This document shows, one piece after another, positions 12,346 through 22,759 of a stretch of DNA of 64,000 bases. The translations under genes were made by a program, and so were the position numbers. The stretch is from Acanthococcus lagerstroemiae (Eukaryota > Arthropoda > Insecta > Hemiptera > Eriococcidae). How positions within the stretch are numbered: the first letter of the stretch is position 1; the number at the start of each line of letters is the position of its first letter. The stretch lies in contig CM063109.1 of assembly GCA_031841125.1 (NCBI GenBank), positions 10,516,321-10,580,320 of the forward strand, in the 5' to 3' direction. The notes beneath the pieces were generated by a model. It did not search any database. It was not told the origin of the DNA and saw only the letters and a program-made list of their open reading frames with translations.

Positions 12346-13151
12346 ATGTCTGCCCTGAAAGTATCCGACCTTTGCAATTTTAAGCCAGCTGAACTTGGAG
12401 AAGACCATGCAACTGAAGGAGAAGTTACTGCCAAGAGAAACACTGAACAACCCCAAAAGAAATATGAAGTTGAGGTACCTATTCAATATGTATTGGATCG
12501 AGAAATATCTGAGTTTGCAAACCAATCTGAGGTCCACTGTTCTCTCTATGGTGACCTTGAATGTTTCGATCCTCTATGTTTCAAACAAATCACGAAGAAT
12601 GCGGGTTGCCAGTAGAGAGTTTGAAAACTATTTCCCATCATTTAAACTTCTCAACAGAGGAGACAGAAGATTTGAGAAAAGAATTACAGTCGTTAGCAGA
12701 CTTTTGGCCACCATCAGAAAAGAACCTTTTGAAGATGTATAAATGCTGTTAGACCTGATGTTATTACTGACATGGATGAAAGCTCTAGTGAATCAGATGA
12801 TGAGGATCATAATGGAGATAGTGAGGAGGAAGAGATGGAACCTACAACTTCAGCATGTAACAATTGCCTATCATGTATTTTACAATTCATAAAAAGGTGC
12901 AGAATGTACTGTAATGAATATACAAGTCTTTATAGAGTGTACAAATACCTACTTACACGTCTTATGACTCAAGTCACATGTGAACGATGTTATTAACGCA
13001 AATTAATTTATTCTCATTGCCTATTGTGAACCCGATTCATTCGTGGATGTACAGGAGGAGGATGTGCTCAATAATTTGTGTAAAATGAAAAATGAATTGG
13101 CCCGGTCTTACAATATTCTAAATTATCTAAATTTTCTCCGATTGGTTTTAT
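12346..13151 (+). pseudogene. Decayed hAT transposase (C-terminal half)
   Basis: Three adjoining reading frames form one broken coding region. Frame one (12346-12615) starts at an ATG and includes DLECFDPLCF. Frame two (12597-12752) continues with LPVESLKTISHHLNF and a Leu/Glu-rich stretch. Frame three (12772-12996) has an acidic linker and then MTQVTCERCY, close to the TCERSFS motif of the hAT dimerisation domain. A further frame continues to a stop at about 13151. The order resembles ZMYM1-like hAT transposases. It lies between the ends of the hAT element 10939-14581 in the same orientation. At least two frameshifts and a stop disable it. Confidence 0.7.
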
Positions 13152-13479
13152 AACTTAATAAATGAATTAACGGATTCAACATTGTTCTGTGGTTGTAGTT
13201 GTAATGATTTTATTGAAAAATTTGAATTTTACAGACAAAATCAAAATGAATCGATTCGTCCAAGGTTTAACATAAAGTGTATATCGATAGCCTGGTTTAA
13301 AAAACTTGCAAGTCCAAAACAACACATTTTTCAGGAGAAGCAAAAAACATTTAAAAATTCACATTCACTGCTGAGAGAGTCTGATATATATCAGAAGTTA
13401 CTTCTGCCGTAGTTACTTATGATAAATACGTTTTCCATCATTATCTTACAGCCATTAGCTAATTATGAGGAATAAAAGT

Positions 13480-13800
13480 GACTTACGAGGTTTTCACTTC
13501 AAAGTTACTGGACTTACGAGTTTTTCAACTTGAAATTTCCAGACATAGGCCTACGAGGTTTTTATGCTAGACTTACGCGTTTTTCAGCTTGTATGTTATT
13601 CTAAATTGAAGAATAGAGAATGATAATGTAAAAAGCTCGTATGTCTGCTTTACGTATTTTTTAAACTGTCTATTGGGTGCGCTAGAGTGCATTGCGACTT
13701 CCGAGGTTGTTAAATTTAGATGTCTCGATTTTTTTACCATTAGAAACCACGAAAAATTCATTTTCACCAAAACTTGGACTTACGTGTTTTTTAAACCAGG
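13480..13800 (+). repeat. Cluster of ACTTACGNGTTTTT motifs in the hAT element
   Basis: The motif occurs at about 13481, 13512, 13551 (CTACGAGG), 13571, 13649 (TTTACGTATTTTTT), 13697 (ACTTCCGAGG) and 13779, all on the plus strand, at irregular spacing. hAT transposases are known to bind short repeated subterminal motifs, so these could be binding sites, although they lie 0.8-1.1 kb from the right end. Confidence 0.5.
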
Positions 13801-14639
13801 CCATCAATATGAAATATAGGTATCATTTTATAGGTTTGAAAGGCCCCAAATTCTTTGTTGATATAACAATTCAATCCAACTTTGTAAATTGTGTAAGATG
13901 TCACCTAAAATATTTATGAATTTGAAACTTGATGCGTTACATATACGTAAATAAAAGCCGGCTAAAAGAGCAAGTGAGCCGTTTTCTCCAGCCCCTTAGT
14001 CAAAAATACAAAAGAAACATATGCAAGACGATTTCTTCTTCTTGAAATAGGTTGTGCGAATATCTGTTAAAAACTTATCTACACCTTCACCTTTACATTG
14101 ACACCCCCTCATCCCGTTTTTGAACTTCCATAGATAAGATCGAAAATGTTTCTTTTTCTCGGAATCGGTTTCATTCTCTCTTGGAAACATCTTGTCCAGT
14201 GGGAGAGTGTGGACATTTTTGGAAAATCCATAGGGGCATGGTTTCATTATTGAATTAAACATGTCTTGAACTCAGAAACACAGTATGTGATATTTTGAAC
14301 GTCACGAAACATTACACGGTATAAATTCATACATACGTATTTTTCCATAAAAGACTCCTGGGCCCCTAGACCATCTTCCATTTTTAAATGTAGATATTAA
14401 TAGGTATTATTTCCATCTTGCAGAGAACCAATTTGAAGGGCGTGATTTATTGGGCGAGGGAAGAAGGGGGGGGGGGCTCAGAACTCAGAAGCATGATTAT
14501 TGTAAATATCTTCCAAAAGAATGCGATGGACTCTTTTATTCCTATTTTGCCGGTACCTTTTTTGGGCCCAGTCCGTGCCTGCTTCCGAGGATGGGGACTA
14601 AGTCCCCGAATCATCCCCATTCGCGTGTATGGCTATAAG

Positions 14640-15900
14640 CAAGCTACGCCTACAAGTATCACTCATGTGTAACTTACTCGAATATACGCGGACGCCGAAG
14701 TCAACTTCAAAATTGGCGGTGGCTACGATTCACCATCAATACGAACACCGCGTAAATACGACACCGCACGATTTCCCGCAACAAGCACGGCCACAATTTT
14801 CGAACAAACGAAAAAAAAAAAAAAAAGAGAAAAAAAGGTAAAAAAACAGCGAGATATCACCACAACTACGCAGAGACTGGAAGAAGAAAAAGAAGAACGA
14901 TGATGCGAAAAATCGGTTTTCCAAATTTTCGAATCACATTTTGCACACGCCGCGCGACCGCACGAGAGCACGACAGCACGAGAGGCGGCGAAGAAAAAAA
15001 TGCGAAAAAGCTCGCCGGATGGCGCCTTCTCGGATTTATTAAAAATATACGCGCGAAAAGCACAGCCGGGCACACGTAAAAAGCACAGCACTGGATTCGC
15101 GAATGCTGATGCACGTTTTGAACAGTTCGCTCGCGCGAAGCCGGCCACCAATTAAGACTATTTAAGAAGAAACGAAATCACCAAAGTAGAAATGATAGTG
15201 TTAAAAACTTGTATACTCGAAGTAGCAGCAGTTTTAGTGGTAGGTATATTATCCCCACCAAATATAAACATCTCTCGACATAAATGCCAGCACTTCTTTT
15301 TTACACATTAATATAAAAATACATATGTATGTAATCCGCATACTAATTATCAAAAATAAAACACTCGAGGTAATTACGCGGTCACGTCGCCCGATCAGAA
15401 ATTTTTTTCCGGGGTTGCTTCTCGCCGTCCATCGGTTGACTTATTGTCGCAGTTTTTTTAACAATTTAAGCTAAACGCGCCGTCCGTCTCGCGATTACAA
15501 TGCGGTGCCTCCCCTCCCTTTTTTTTCTTATTCGTATTCTTTTTGCTTTTTTTTTTTTCTTCCTTTTATTTTACGAGCTATACTCGCCAATAAAGTACAT
15601 TACTGTTTAAAAAAAAAATATAAAAAAAAGCGAACGTATTCGAAGGACCGAGGACAATACTTAGTGTTTGGAGGTGGGGGAGGATTTAAAATGTTTTTAG
15701 AACCGGGGTCTTCTCATCTCTGTGTGTCACCGTCAGCCAAGAACCAAAAGCGCGAGTGTCTTCGAAGGCTAGACCGGCTACAGGCTGCATTCGCTGCGCG
15801 AATTCGGGCGCAGATGACTGCAATTGCACCGTTGCACTCACACACGGACTGGCTTCATAGGGCGCTCCGGGAAATCTGAGAACTGAAAGGGCGCTTCACA
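14640..15900. promoter_or_regulatory. CpG-rich block, possible promoter or 5' exon region
   Basis: CpG dinucleotides are far denser here than in the surrounding AT-rich sequence, for example at 14940-15000, 15040-15140, 15370-15500 and 15740-15860. Long A and T runs interrupt it (14810-14837, 15547-15560, 15609-15620). ORFs of 142 codons (-) and 124 codons (+) cross it, but they consist of Ala, Arg, Ser and homopolymer Phe or Lys translations and look like composition effects. It may mark the start of a gene whose coding exons lie elsewhere, or be exempt from local mutation bias. Direction cannot be told. Confidence 0.4.
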
Positions 15901-16284
15901 GAAGAGGGGAGATGACAGGGATTTTTTTAACCAGCAGTTTTTCTTTAAAAGCATTTCGCAACAATGGCACGTTGATACTACGATTTTTTTTTTCGCGTCC
16001 AAGTATTACATATTCATTCACATTTGCTTGATAAATAAATATATTAACCACGTAGCCTAAGCGAATTACTAATTTTGAAGGGCTCTACGGAAAAATGAAG
16101 TTTATTCGGCTTTCTTGATTTTTCCCGAAATCATAATATTCTAGGAAGAAAATACCTCAGTAAAAAAATGTTCCTTGTAAAATTTTCTACGCCTATTACA
16201 AGAATTTACTCACAAGTCATACTTGAGGAGTTATAGGCTTAGAAAATGTTATTGTTTTATATAAAATACTACATGTACGTGTAA
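15901..16284. other. 3' flank of the Cys-rich gene
   Basis: Read on the minus strand, an AATAAA poly(A) signal lies at about 16099-16104, some 180 bases past the stop codon of the gene at 16285-16595. The rest is AT-rich with no further gene seen. Confidence 0.4.
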
Positions 16285-16595
16285 TCATTCATCATTATAT
16301 TCATCTACACCATCTAACTTTGAATAGCATGACTCGGCATTGGGGCAGGACGGGCTGTGACAGGACTTGCAGCCATCTGCACAAGGTTTCCCTGGAAAAA
16401 GAAAGGAGGCAGCACACTTTCAAGTACTTTGTAGTTTAAGTTCATCTGAATGTAATGAGTGCAAACCTAAAAAATGGCAGAGTCACATTTATGCCCTCAT
16501 CCTTTCTTACAGCCGCAGAAGATTCCCGCCATCAGTTTCTGTGGAGCCATTTGAGCTTTTGTTTTGACTGGCTGTAAACCTGATTCAGTTTCCAT
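16285..16595 (-). CDS. Small cysteine-rich protein, two exons (metallothionein-like?)
   Basis: Exon 2 is 16285-16391 and exon 1 is 16511-16595 (or 16511-16550 from a second in-frame ATG). The 119-bp intron starts GTAAGA and ends in a clean pyrimidine tract, CCTCCTTTCTTTTTCCAG. The phases match: exon 1 ends on codon position 1 and exon 2 supplies the other two bases. The product is 63 residues (48 from the inner ATG). Six Cys fall in 24 residues in the pattern C-x4-C-x3-C-x2-C-x4-C-x5-C, including CADGCKSC, followed by an acidic tail ending in EYNDE. There is no signal peptide, which favours an intracellular metal binder over a secreted toxin-like peptide. An AATAAA lies ~180 bases downstream, and two matches to the metal-response core TGCRCNC lie upstream. 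The spacing does not match any metallothionein I can name, so the family is unproven. The CpG-rich block 14640-15900 lies just past its 3' end. Confidence 0.5.
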
Positions 16596-16676
16596 CCAGT
16601 CTCATTCCAATGTGGAGACTTCACGATCCAGCGAAGACTGAATTTGAGTGTATACTCGGTAAGAGTGCTTTTCAGT

Positions 16677-16760
16677 TGCGCCCTTAGTCGGTGGAAGCGA
16701 ACGTAATTCCACCTTCATTCTCCCACCCATACTGCAAAACTTCTGAAATCAAAGCGTGCA
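16677..16760. promoter_or_regulatory. Two metal-response-element core matches
   Basis: TGCGCCC at 16677-16683 (+) and TGCACGC at 16754-16760 (-) both match TGCRCNC, the binding core of MTF-1. They lie 82 and 159 bases upstream of the outer ATG of the Cys-rich gene. A 7-mer this loose is expected by chance about once per kilobase counting both strands, so the pair is suggestive only. Confidence 0.25.
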
Positions 16761-17032
16761 TAAAGAGTCATCCTCATTTGCTCTATAATAATATCATGGC
16801 ATTTTCACCCGCTGCGGCAACATCTTCATTTCTACTGTCGGGTCAGTCGAAGACTTGCAATATGTACATTATTGTGGGAGCCAAATTCAATGTTGTCCAG
16901 CTGGTAATTTTACTTTTATTCAAGAGAGCCAAGGTTGTACAACAGCAAGTAAAGACATATTTAAAAAAAAGTGCTTCGTTACTATATATTTGATTGTCCA
17001 AGTTGCAGAATATTTTCTGGGCCACCTTACCT

Positions 17033-17206
17033 CTACTGGGTTTCATAAATAATAGCTCCTTGATGTGTAGATTTGCCAAGGCTATTACTAAAATGGAGAT
17101 TGATGTCCTCATCAACAACAGTTGTCAACTGCCTACTTTCTCGTATCCTCACGGCTTCTCGAACATTGAGGCTGTCAACGTCATCTGGAGCAACTAGAAC
17201 TGACAT
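17033..17206 (-). CDS. 57-codon ORF, unrecognised
   Basis: The ATG at 17206 has a good context (AAACAAAATG). The product begins MSVLVAPDDVDSLNV and is acidic, with varied composition rather than the Phe/Ile/Lys bias of chance ORFs here. It ends at a TAG; a strong donor-like GAG|GTAAGG follows a few bases later, so the real frame could differ. It lies 440 bases upstream of the Cys-rich gene on the same strand and could be an exon of the same or another unit. No domain is recognised. Confidence 0.25.
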   Translation of the reverse strand: MSVLVAPDDVDSLNVREAVRIRESRQLTTVVDEDINLHFSNSLGKSTHQGAIIYETQ

Positions 17207-17564
17207 TTTGTTTGCTGTCAAATGTACTCCCAACAGAATTTGTTAATGTGGCTAACGAGTTCACTTTTCTAGATATTTTGAATATTTATATCTGTGAACG
17301 TTTCTCCTTCATTTTCTCATAAAATAGTGCTTCCAATTTCGCAAGCTTTAGGCGACGTTACATCAACCCCTACCAAGCCGTGCTTATAGATATTATTTTA
17401 TTTCTCTCAATAAACGGCATTTGATTTTGGGGCCAGGTGTAGATAATGTTGATATCTCTATTATCGCGTATTCTCTGAGCGTTGTGCCAGTCAACATGTT
17501 GCTCCAGTGTAGCTGATTGTATTTTGCAGCAATCTTCTAATTTCGAGCAGAAAAGACTATTGGT

Positions 17565-18161
17565 GGCAGTTTCTATAAAAAGGGGTAACTTTGTCGATCC
17601 GACAAATTTTGAGTTATGGACAGTACGTAATAGAGAAATGAATGCCCATTACAACGAGCTATCGGTGCGATTTGTAGCGTTTTTTGTTTTGGAGATACAA
17701 GTGGTCAAAGATGAGAGTGTAACAAGAAAGCGCAAAAACACGTTTTGGGGAAATACGCGTTTAAAGTTAGACACACCTTTTTCTCCCACTCCGCCAAGCG
17801 GCCCTAACTCACCGCGGAATCACGTTACCAGCGCCGACGAGAGTTTGTTGGAAAGGTAATTCTTCGCTCTTCTGCGTGGTAACAATTCAGAACATCGGAT
17901 ATTCGTGAGCATTGAAAAATCACGAAGAAGCAAACGCAGACACGGCAGATATTCGCATTCATTTCTCATTCTCTTTCTCTCTCTCCCTCTTCTCTCTCAA
18001 GCGCGTAAATTTTGTCTCTTCATTATTGCGATGCTTTTTCTATAGAAATCAAGCAAAATCTCAAAATTGATTTTTTTGACCAAAAAATTTTGTTTTTCTT
18101 TTTCCGCGTTTTCTGAGACTTTGATCGATCGACAAAGTTACCCCTTTTTATAGAAACTGTC
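17565..18161. mobile_element. Inverted-repeat element, 597 bp
   Basis: The ends are near-perfect 34-bp inverted repeats starting GGCAGTTTCTATAAAAAGGG (17565-17599) and mirrored at 18127-18161. The target duplication is not clear. The interior has one plus-strand ORF (to 17859) with no recognisable domain, so it is probably a non-autonomous DNA element. Confidence 0.7.
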
Positions 18162-18759
18162 ACATTTTGTTGTACTTCCTTGGATCCATGGAGATCGAAC
18201 ACTTTCAGATGTATCTACTTCGACGTGTTATACCACCCGGAATTTTCAATGATCGCATCAGGCTTTTTTCGACCACCATATCTGTCTACAGCCCTGTAGA
18301 GAGAAAAAGAGGATCCGGGGGGATTTCCACGAGCCCCCTCCTTACAGTTCATTATTTATTTTTGTTAGATGAGAAAAAATCATAAGCTGCGGGATAAGAA
18401 GTTTCTTTCATGGTATGAGGAGTGATTGCTGGTCTGATGTACAGCATGATGTAACCGTAAGCGTTGAAATTCCGGTCTTTCAAAAATATCGGGCCCTCCT
18501 GAAAGTCCGGGCCCGGGGTATTCCCCCCCTTCCCCCCTCCCTGTTGACCGGGTTGTCTGTCTAGGTCCCACTAAAGAACTTTTCTGTACAACGAACACTG
18601 AAGTACCCTTCAGATGTAAACAAAGAAAATTCTTTCGCGGTCATTTTCTTGCTCAAATTAGTCATATCTTGTAGGTATAACTGCCGCTTTTCCATATTGA
18701 AAATGACCAAGTTTTCCGGCAGCTTCATGTGGCGTTACCGTAGTGACATCGTCTTAATA

Positions 18760-19056
18760 TGGACGCTGTTAAGCAAAAAGCGACCAAGCGACAAAATTTG
18801 TCTTTCTAGAACATGTGATTGCAAGTTCAAGCTCGGTGTAACCACCACCTCTCCCACAACATTTAACAAGTTCAAGAGCCATAAATAGAAACTATATGAC
18901 AGCGTTCACTGATAAGCTTTTTTTCAAAGTGGGTACGCATTTTTGATTCGGGACCCGTAATTTAATAAATTCTACTTTTTATGCTCCTTCCAACGATACT
19001 AATAGCTCAGTTTGTCAAAAAATGTCGCTTGGTCGCTTTTTGCTTAACAGCGTCCA
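18760..19056. mobile_element. TA-flanked MITE, 297 bp
   Basis: The left end TGGACGCTGTTAAGCAAAAA and its continuation to AAGCGACA (18760-18793) are mirrored at 19022-19056. TA lies immediately outside each end (18758-18759, 19057-19058), as for Tc1/mariner-type insertion. There is no transposase inside, so it is non-autonomous. Confidence 0.8.
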
Positions 19057-19077
19057 TATACAGTCCGATGTATACGT

Positions 19078-19300
19078 ATTGGTGGGTGAAGAGGCAGCGC
19101 GTCCGGCTGTGGGGGACCTGAATTCCAAGCTAGTGCTCAGGGAGCGCGGACCTTGGTCAGTAGGGAACTCCATGGTGGTCCCTGGCAGGACGCGCGCACC
19201 GGTTGCGGCACGGAGAAATGGAGACTCGGACCCGGCCTCAAAGCGTCCCTCCGGTCACTGATGCGATACTCGAAAGGGTAGATTCCGGGGCCCATTATTT
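19078..19300 (+). mobile_element. SINE-like element, second family
   Basis: A GC-rich stretch inside AT-rich DNA. Its start has an A-box-like segment (GGTGAAGAGGCAGCGCG) followed about 30 bases later by a weak B-box-like segment (GGACCTGAATTCC). The segment CTCGAAAGGGTAGATTCCGG near 19270 matches the tail of the tRNA-derived SINE at 30852-31071, whose head differs. It is likely a SINE that shares a 3' core with the other family. Ends and target duplication are not resolved. Confidence 0.45.
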
Positions 19301-19897
19301 GAATAATAAAATTATTTTCAATCCCTCTTTGCGACTTTTCTTGAGCAGAAAGAAGCATATGAAACTTTTTGGACCACACAGTTCACAAAAGGAGATTTCA
19401 ACTCATTTATTCACGCGTATAGAACTGTCTGCTCAGGGAATTTCAGTTCTGCAGAAGTGGATAAATAATTTCGACTATTGTGCCCAGTTTATCGTAGGAA
19501 GAACAGAGATCAAATCACCTCATTTATTCCTTATTGTAAAATTAAACTGTTCATACATAAACTGCTCGTATTTGAGATTACGTAGAAGAAGAATTTTTCA
19601 TTTTTAAGAGGCCTTTTTTAAAAAAATTATTATTGTTACTTTTTTTTACCTTTTGTTGTGATAAGGATGTTGTGTTCATTGGAAAATTTTTTTTTCTTTT
19701 TGTTACCATATTCACGATGTCTAACTAATGAAAATTGAGAGAAAATTTAATCATATATGTCCGTAGACCGTGGTGTACTAACCTCTGAAATTTCTTCTTC
19801 ATCTTTTCTGGATAATGAACAGTTCAAAATTTCAATCGGATGTTGAAGTGATAAAAATGGAAAATTTGTTTTTATTGGTTGTTCAACAGGTGAAAAT

Positions 19898-20101
19898 ATG
19901 GTAAACGTGATTGAAAACCCGAATCAAGATCACAAATTTGCGAGTAAGAAGAACATAGAAAGAAGGTACACTATTGATTTGATTGTGCAACCGGTTTGTG
20001 TCAATTTAACATCAGGCGCTATAATAAATCCCATCTCAACTTACAATGCAGCTCCTCCGGCGGTAAAACCGCATATCACTGCGTTACAAATCAAATTATA
20101 A
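19898..20101 (+). CDS. 67-codon ORF, unrecognised
   Basis: An acceptor-like TTGGTTGTTCAACAG lies just upstream of GTGAAAATATGG, which supplies the ATG. The product is of mixed composition (begins MVNVIENPNQDHKFASKKN) and ends at a TAA. There is no signal peptide, domain or partner exon. It may be a chance ORF. Confidence 0.2.
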   Translation: MVNVIENPNQDHKFASKKNIERRYTIDLIVQPVCVNLTSGAIINPISTYNAAPPAVKPHITALQIKL

Positions 20102-20599
20102 TCGACTTTTTGCACATTTAAAATGAATAATTAAAGATGATAAATGTATATTAGCTTACTGATGAAGCGGAAGAAAGAAAAGGAGAGGGTGACGCCAATT
20201 GAAGATGGATCGAAGTGTCGCGTTTTGCGAATTAAATTTTGAAAAAGTAGTGTTATTATTTGGAGTGTATTGAATATGACTGGTGTGTTGGATACATCAG
20301 TGGGATAGTAAATTGTTATAGCGGTCATTTTTTTATTTTTGTTATTGTCTTCAAATGAGGCTGCACGGGTTACTGTCCTCAATGGCGAGTGGATAGCACA
20401 AGCGCTGTCTTTACTGTTGCGGTCTCAACTTCTACACAGTACCTTCACGTGACAGGGATGTTAAGACAAGCCACATCGCGGAACGTCGACCGAACTGGAA
20501 GAGGGCAAGCTCATTGCCTGTGACTGAGCAGCCATGTATTCCACCAGAGACGTCAAGCAACCCGGCCATCCGCAAACAGAGTCATCTCCATGCGTGGCT

Positions 20600-21000
20600 G
20601 CACCTCCCTTCGCGACTAATCTGAAGAGGCAGGTCCTTATGATGCACTAGTCCTAGGGATTACGTAGCAGAAGAGGAGTTGGAGAAGGAAAACTTGAAAC
20701 AAACCCCTTCCCCTCGCGATCAATCCGAAGAGGTGGGTCCCTATGATGCGCTAGCGTTATGGATTAAGTAACAGAGGAGGAGTCAGAGAAGGAAAATTCA
20801 AAACAAACACCCTTTGCGACCAATCCGAAGAGGCGGGTCCCTATGATGCACCAGCTCTAAGGAAGTAACAGAGGAGGAGTCACAGAAGGAAAACTCGGAA
20901 CAAATCCCTTTCCCTCGCCACCAGTTCGAAGAGGTGGGTCATTATGATGCACAAAAGCTAGGGCAGTAACGGAGGAGGGGAAAGAGCAGGAAAGATCGGA
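20600..21000 (+). repeat. Four tandem units (~100-111 bp) at the 5' end of the LINE
   Basis: The block GAAGAGGYGGGTCCCTATGATGC recurs at 20623, 20727, 20827 and 20938, and each copy is followed by a GAGGAGGAGT..GAGAAGGAAAA block. The array directly precedes the endonuclease coding region of the LINE. Some LINEs carry promoter monomers in this position, so the units may be its 5' UTR promoter. Confidence 0.7.
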
Positions 21001-21216
21001 GGAAAAAACACTACAGGGCCTAGGTCGAGTTAGTATCTGGTGCCACTAGGGAATGGTTAAATAGGCTAGACAGGGACAGGAACAGATCGTGTATCCTGCG
21101 AGCGGCGGCGGAATGAGACAACCTCTTATACTACGGTCGCGTTCACAGCCGTAAGGAAGATTCCTGTTCATGCTACTGAAGCTGCATCCTCTTTCTAGTC
21201 GCAGCTGTAACAACAG

Positions 21217-21546
21217 GTGGTTTCTTTTGTGCTAGCCCCCTGTACACATACTGCACAGTCATATTCTCTTCACCACCATCAGCCAGCAACACTATTAACC
21301 GACCCTGATTGGCCCCCGCATTATCATGAAAAACGGAGACTAACGCTAAAAATCGCAGCATGGAATATCAGGACTATGTTGGACAACGATAACTGCCAGA
21401 AAGACGAACAGCTGTTTTGGATAGAGAGCTGCTCGGATACAGCCATTGCCGCACTGACTGAAACACAACTTGATGAGAACGGGTTTGTTGCAGAAAAGAA
21501 CTACACCTTCTTCTGGAAAGGATTGGATAGAGGGCAGCCCAGGTAA
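21217..21546 (+). pseudogene. LINE endonuclease N-terminal part
   Basis: The longest intact endonuclease frame. It contains LKIAAWNIRTML, the strand that carries the conserved Asn of AP-type endonucleases, and ALTETQLDENGF with the catalytic Glu region. The frame stops at 21546 at a TAA where the family reads through (QPRQYGVGFAVK in the neighbouring codons). The same frame continues to about 22060 with scattered stops. Confidence 0.75.
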
Positions 21547-22759
21547 TACGGAGTAGGTTTTGCGGTCAAAAATAGTCTCCTGGCTTTGACCAAATCAACA
21601 TCTTCTAGACTAAATGAGCGTTTGTCAGTTCTCAGAATCGACTCTATCAAAAGCAGGCTAATCAGTTTCGTAAGTGCCTATGCTCCCACCATGTGAGCAG
21701 AAGATATCGAGACAGAATCGTTTTATAGGCACTTGTCCTCCCTCATTGCCAATATACCTAGCAGCGAGAGTATAGTTTTTCTTGGTGATTTTAATACACG
21801 CGTTGAATGAAATAACGAAGCCTGAAATGGCGTTATTGAATCGGCAAGATGAATGAGAATGGAGAGCTTCTATACTGACCTTTTATTCCTCACACAATCT
21901 GGTTATCACAAACACGCTATTCCAACTGAGACATCTACAAGGGCACTTGGCGACACCCCAGGTCAAATCACTGGCACGCCTTGGACCGCATCATCGTAAG
22001 GTAGATAGACTGCTAGAACGTGTGTCTATCGAGAGTCTTTAGAGGTGCAGAGTCTGATACAGATCATCGGATGCTCATGTGTATGATTGCGAGTATAACC
22101 AAAAAAGTAAGCTAAAACTACATCCCACACCAGACAATGCCGATGTGATATCTCCAGGCTGAAAGTCACATCCTATAGAACAGCATTTGCTAGCAAACTA
22201 GAATCTCAGATTAAGGCCACCGCATCTACAGCAGACAACGGGGTTAAAGAGGATGGGACAGTTTGAAAGACTATATTAACAAGACAGCTAAGAGAGTGCT
22301 CGGGCTTGCTCCTAAAAAAAAAAAGCTAATCCTGACTGGTCTAACGAGTACGCGGAAGAAACTCATGCAGCGATTTGAGACTTTGTAAACAAACCATTAG
22401 CAAAGTATATGATAGGCAGGCGAGAGCAAGATATATCGTAATGCAAAGACAACTATACAAAGGAGGAAGCAAAAACTCAAAAATGGTTCCGGCAAAAGGC
22501 CAAAGAAATACAGGAGCTAGCAGACCAAAGCAATGCTAGCGCGTTCTACAAGGCAGCAAAAATGGTATACGGCCTTTCTTGGAATAGAAATTGCCCATGT
22601 CAGGAGTAAAGGAGTGCTACTGAAGCAGGACACGGATATCATCAAACGTTGGCGAAAATACTATCAGGAGCTTCTTAACATTTCCTTAAATGTTGATCAG
22701 ATGACGATAAACCAGCTACCACAGTACCTGACAAGGGAGGAGCCTGGCCCCCTTCCTCA

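Larger units (their letters stand above)
10939..14581 (+). mobile_element. hAT transposon, 3.6 kb, with nested LINE
   Basis: The element starts CAGGCACGGACTGG and ends CCAGTCCGTGCCTG, a perfect 14-bp inverted end. It is bracketed by identical 8-bp direct repeats CTTCCGAG (10931-10938 and 14582-14589), the target-site size of the hAT superfamily. Inside lie a decayed transposase in the plus orientation (12346-13151) with a hAT-like C-terminal motif, an RTE-type LINE inserted in the minus orientation (about 11009-12129), and a cluster of ACTTACGAG-type motifs (13480-13800). The transposase is broken by stops and frameshifts, so this copy is not self-mobilising. Confidence 0.9.

Noticed and set aside
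14723..15151. 142-codon minus-strand ORF and 124-codon plus-strand ORF (15505-15879) in the CpG-rich block
   Set aside because: Runs of Phe, Lys and Cys come from homopolymers, and no domain, splice frame or signal peptide supports them.
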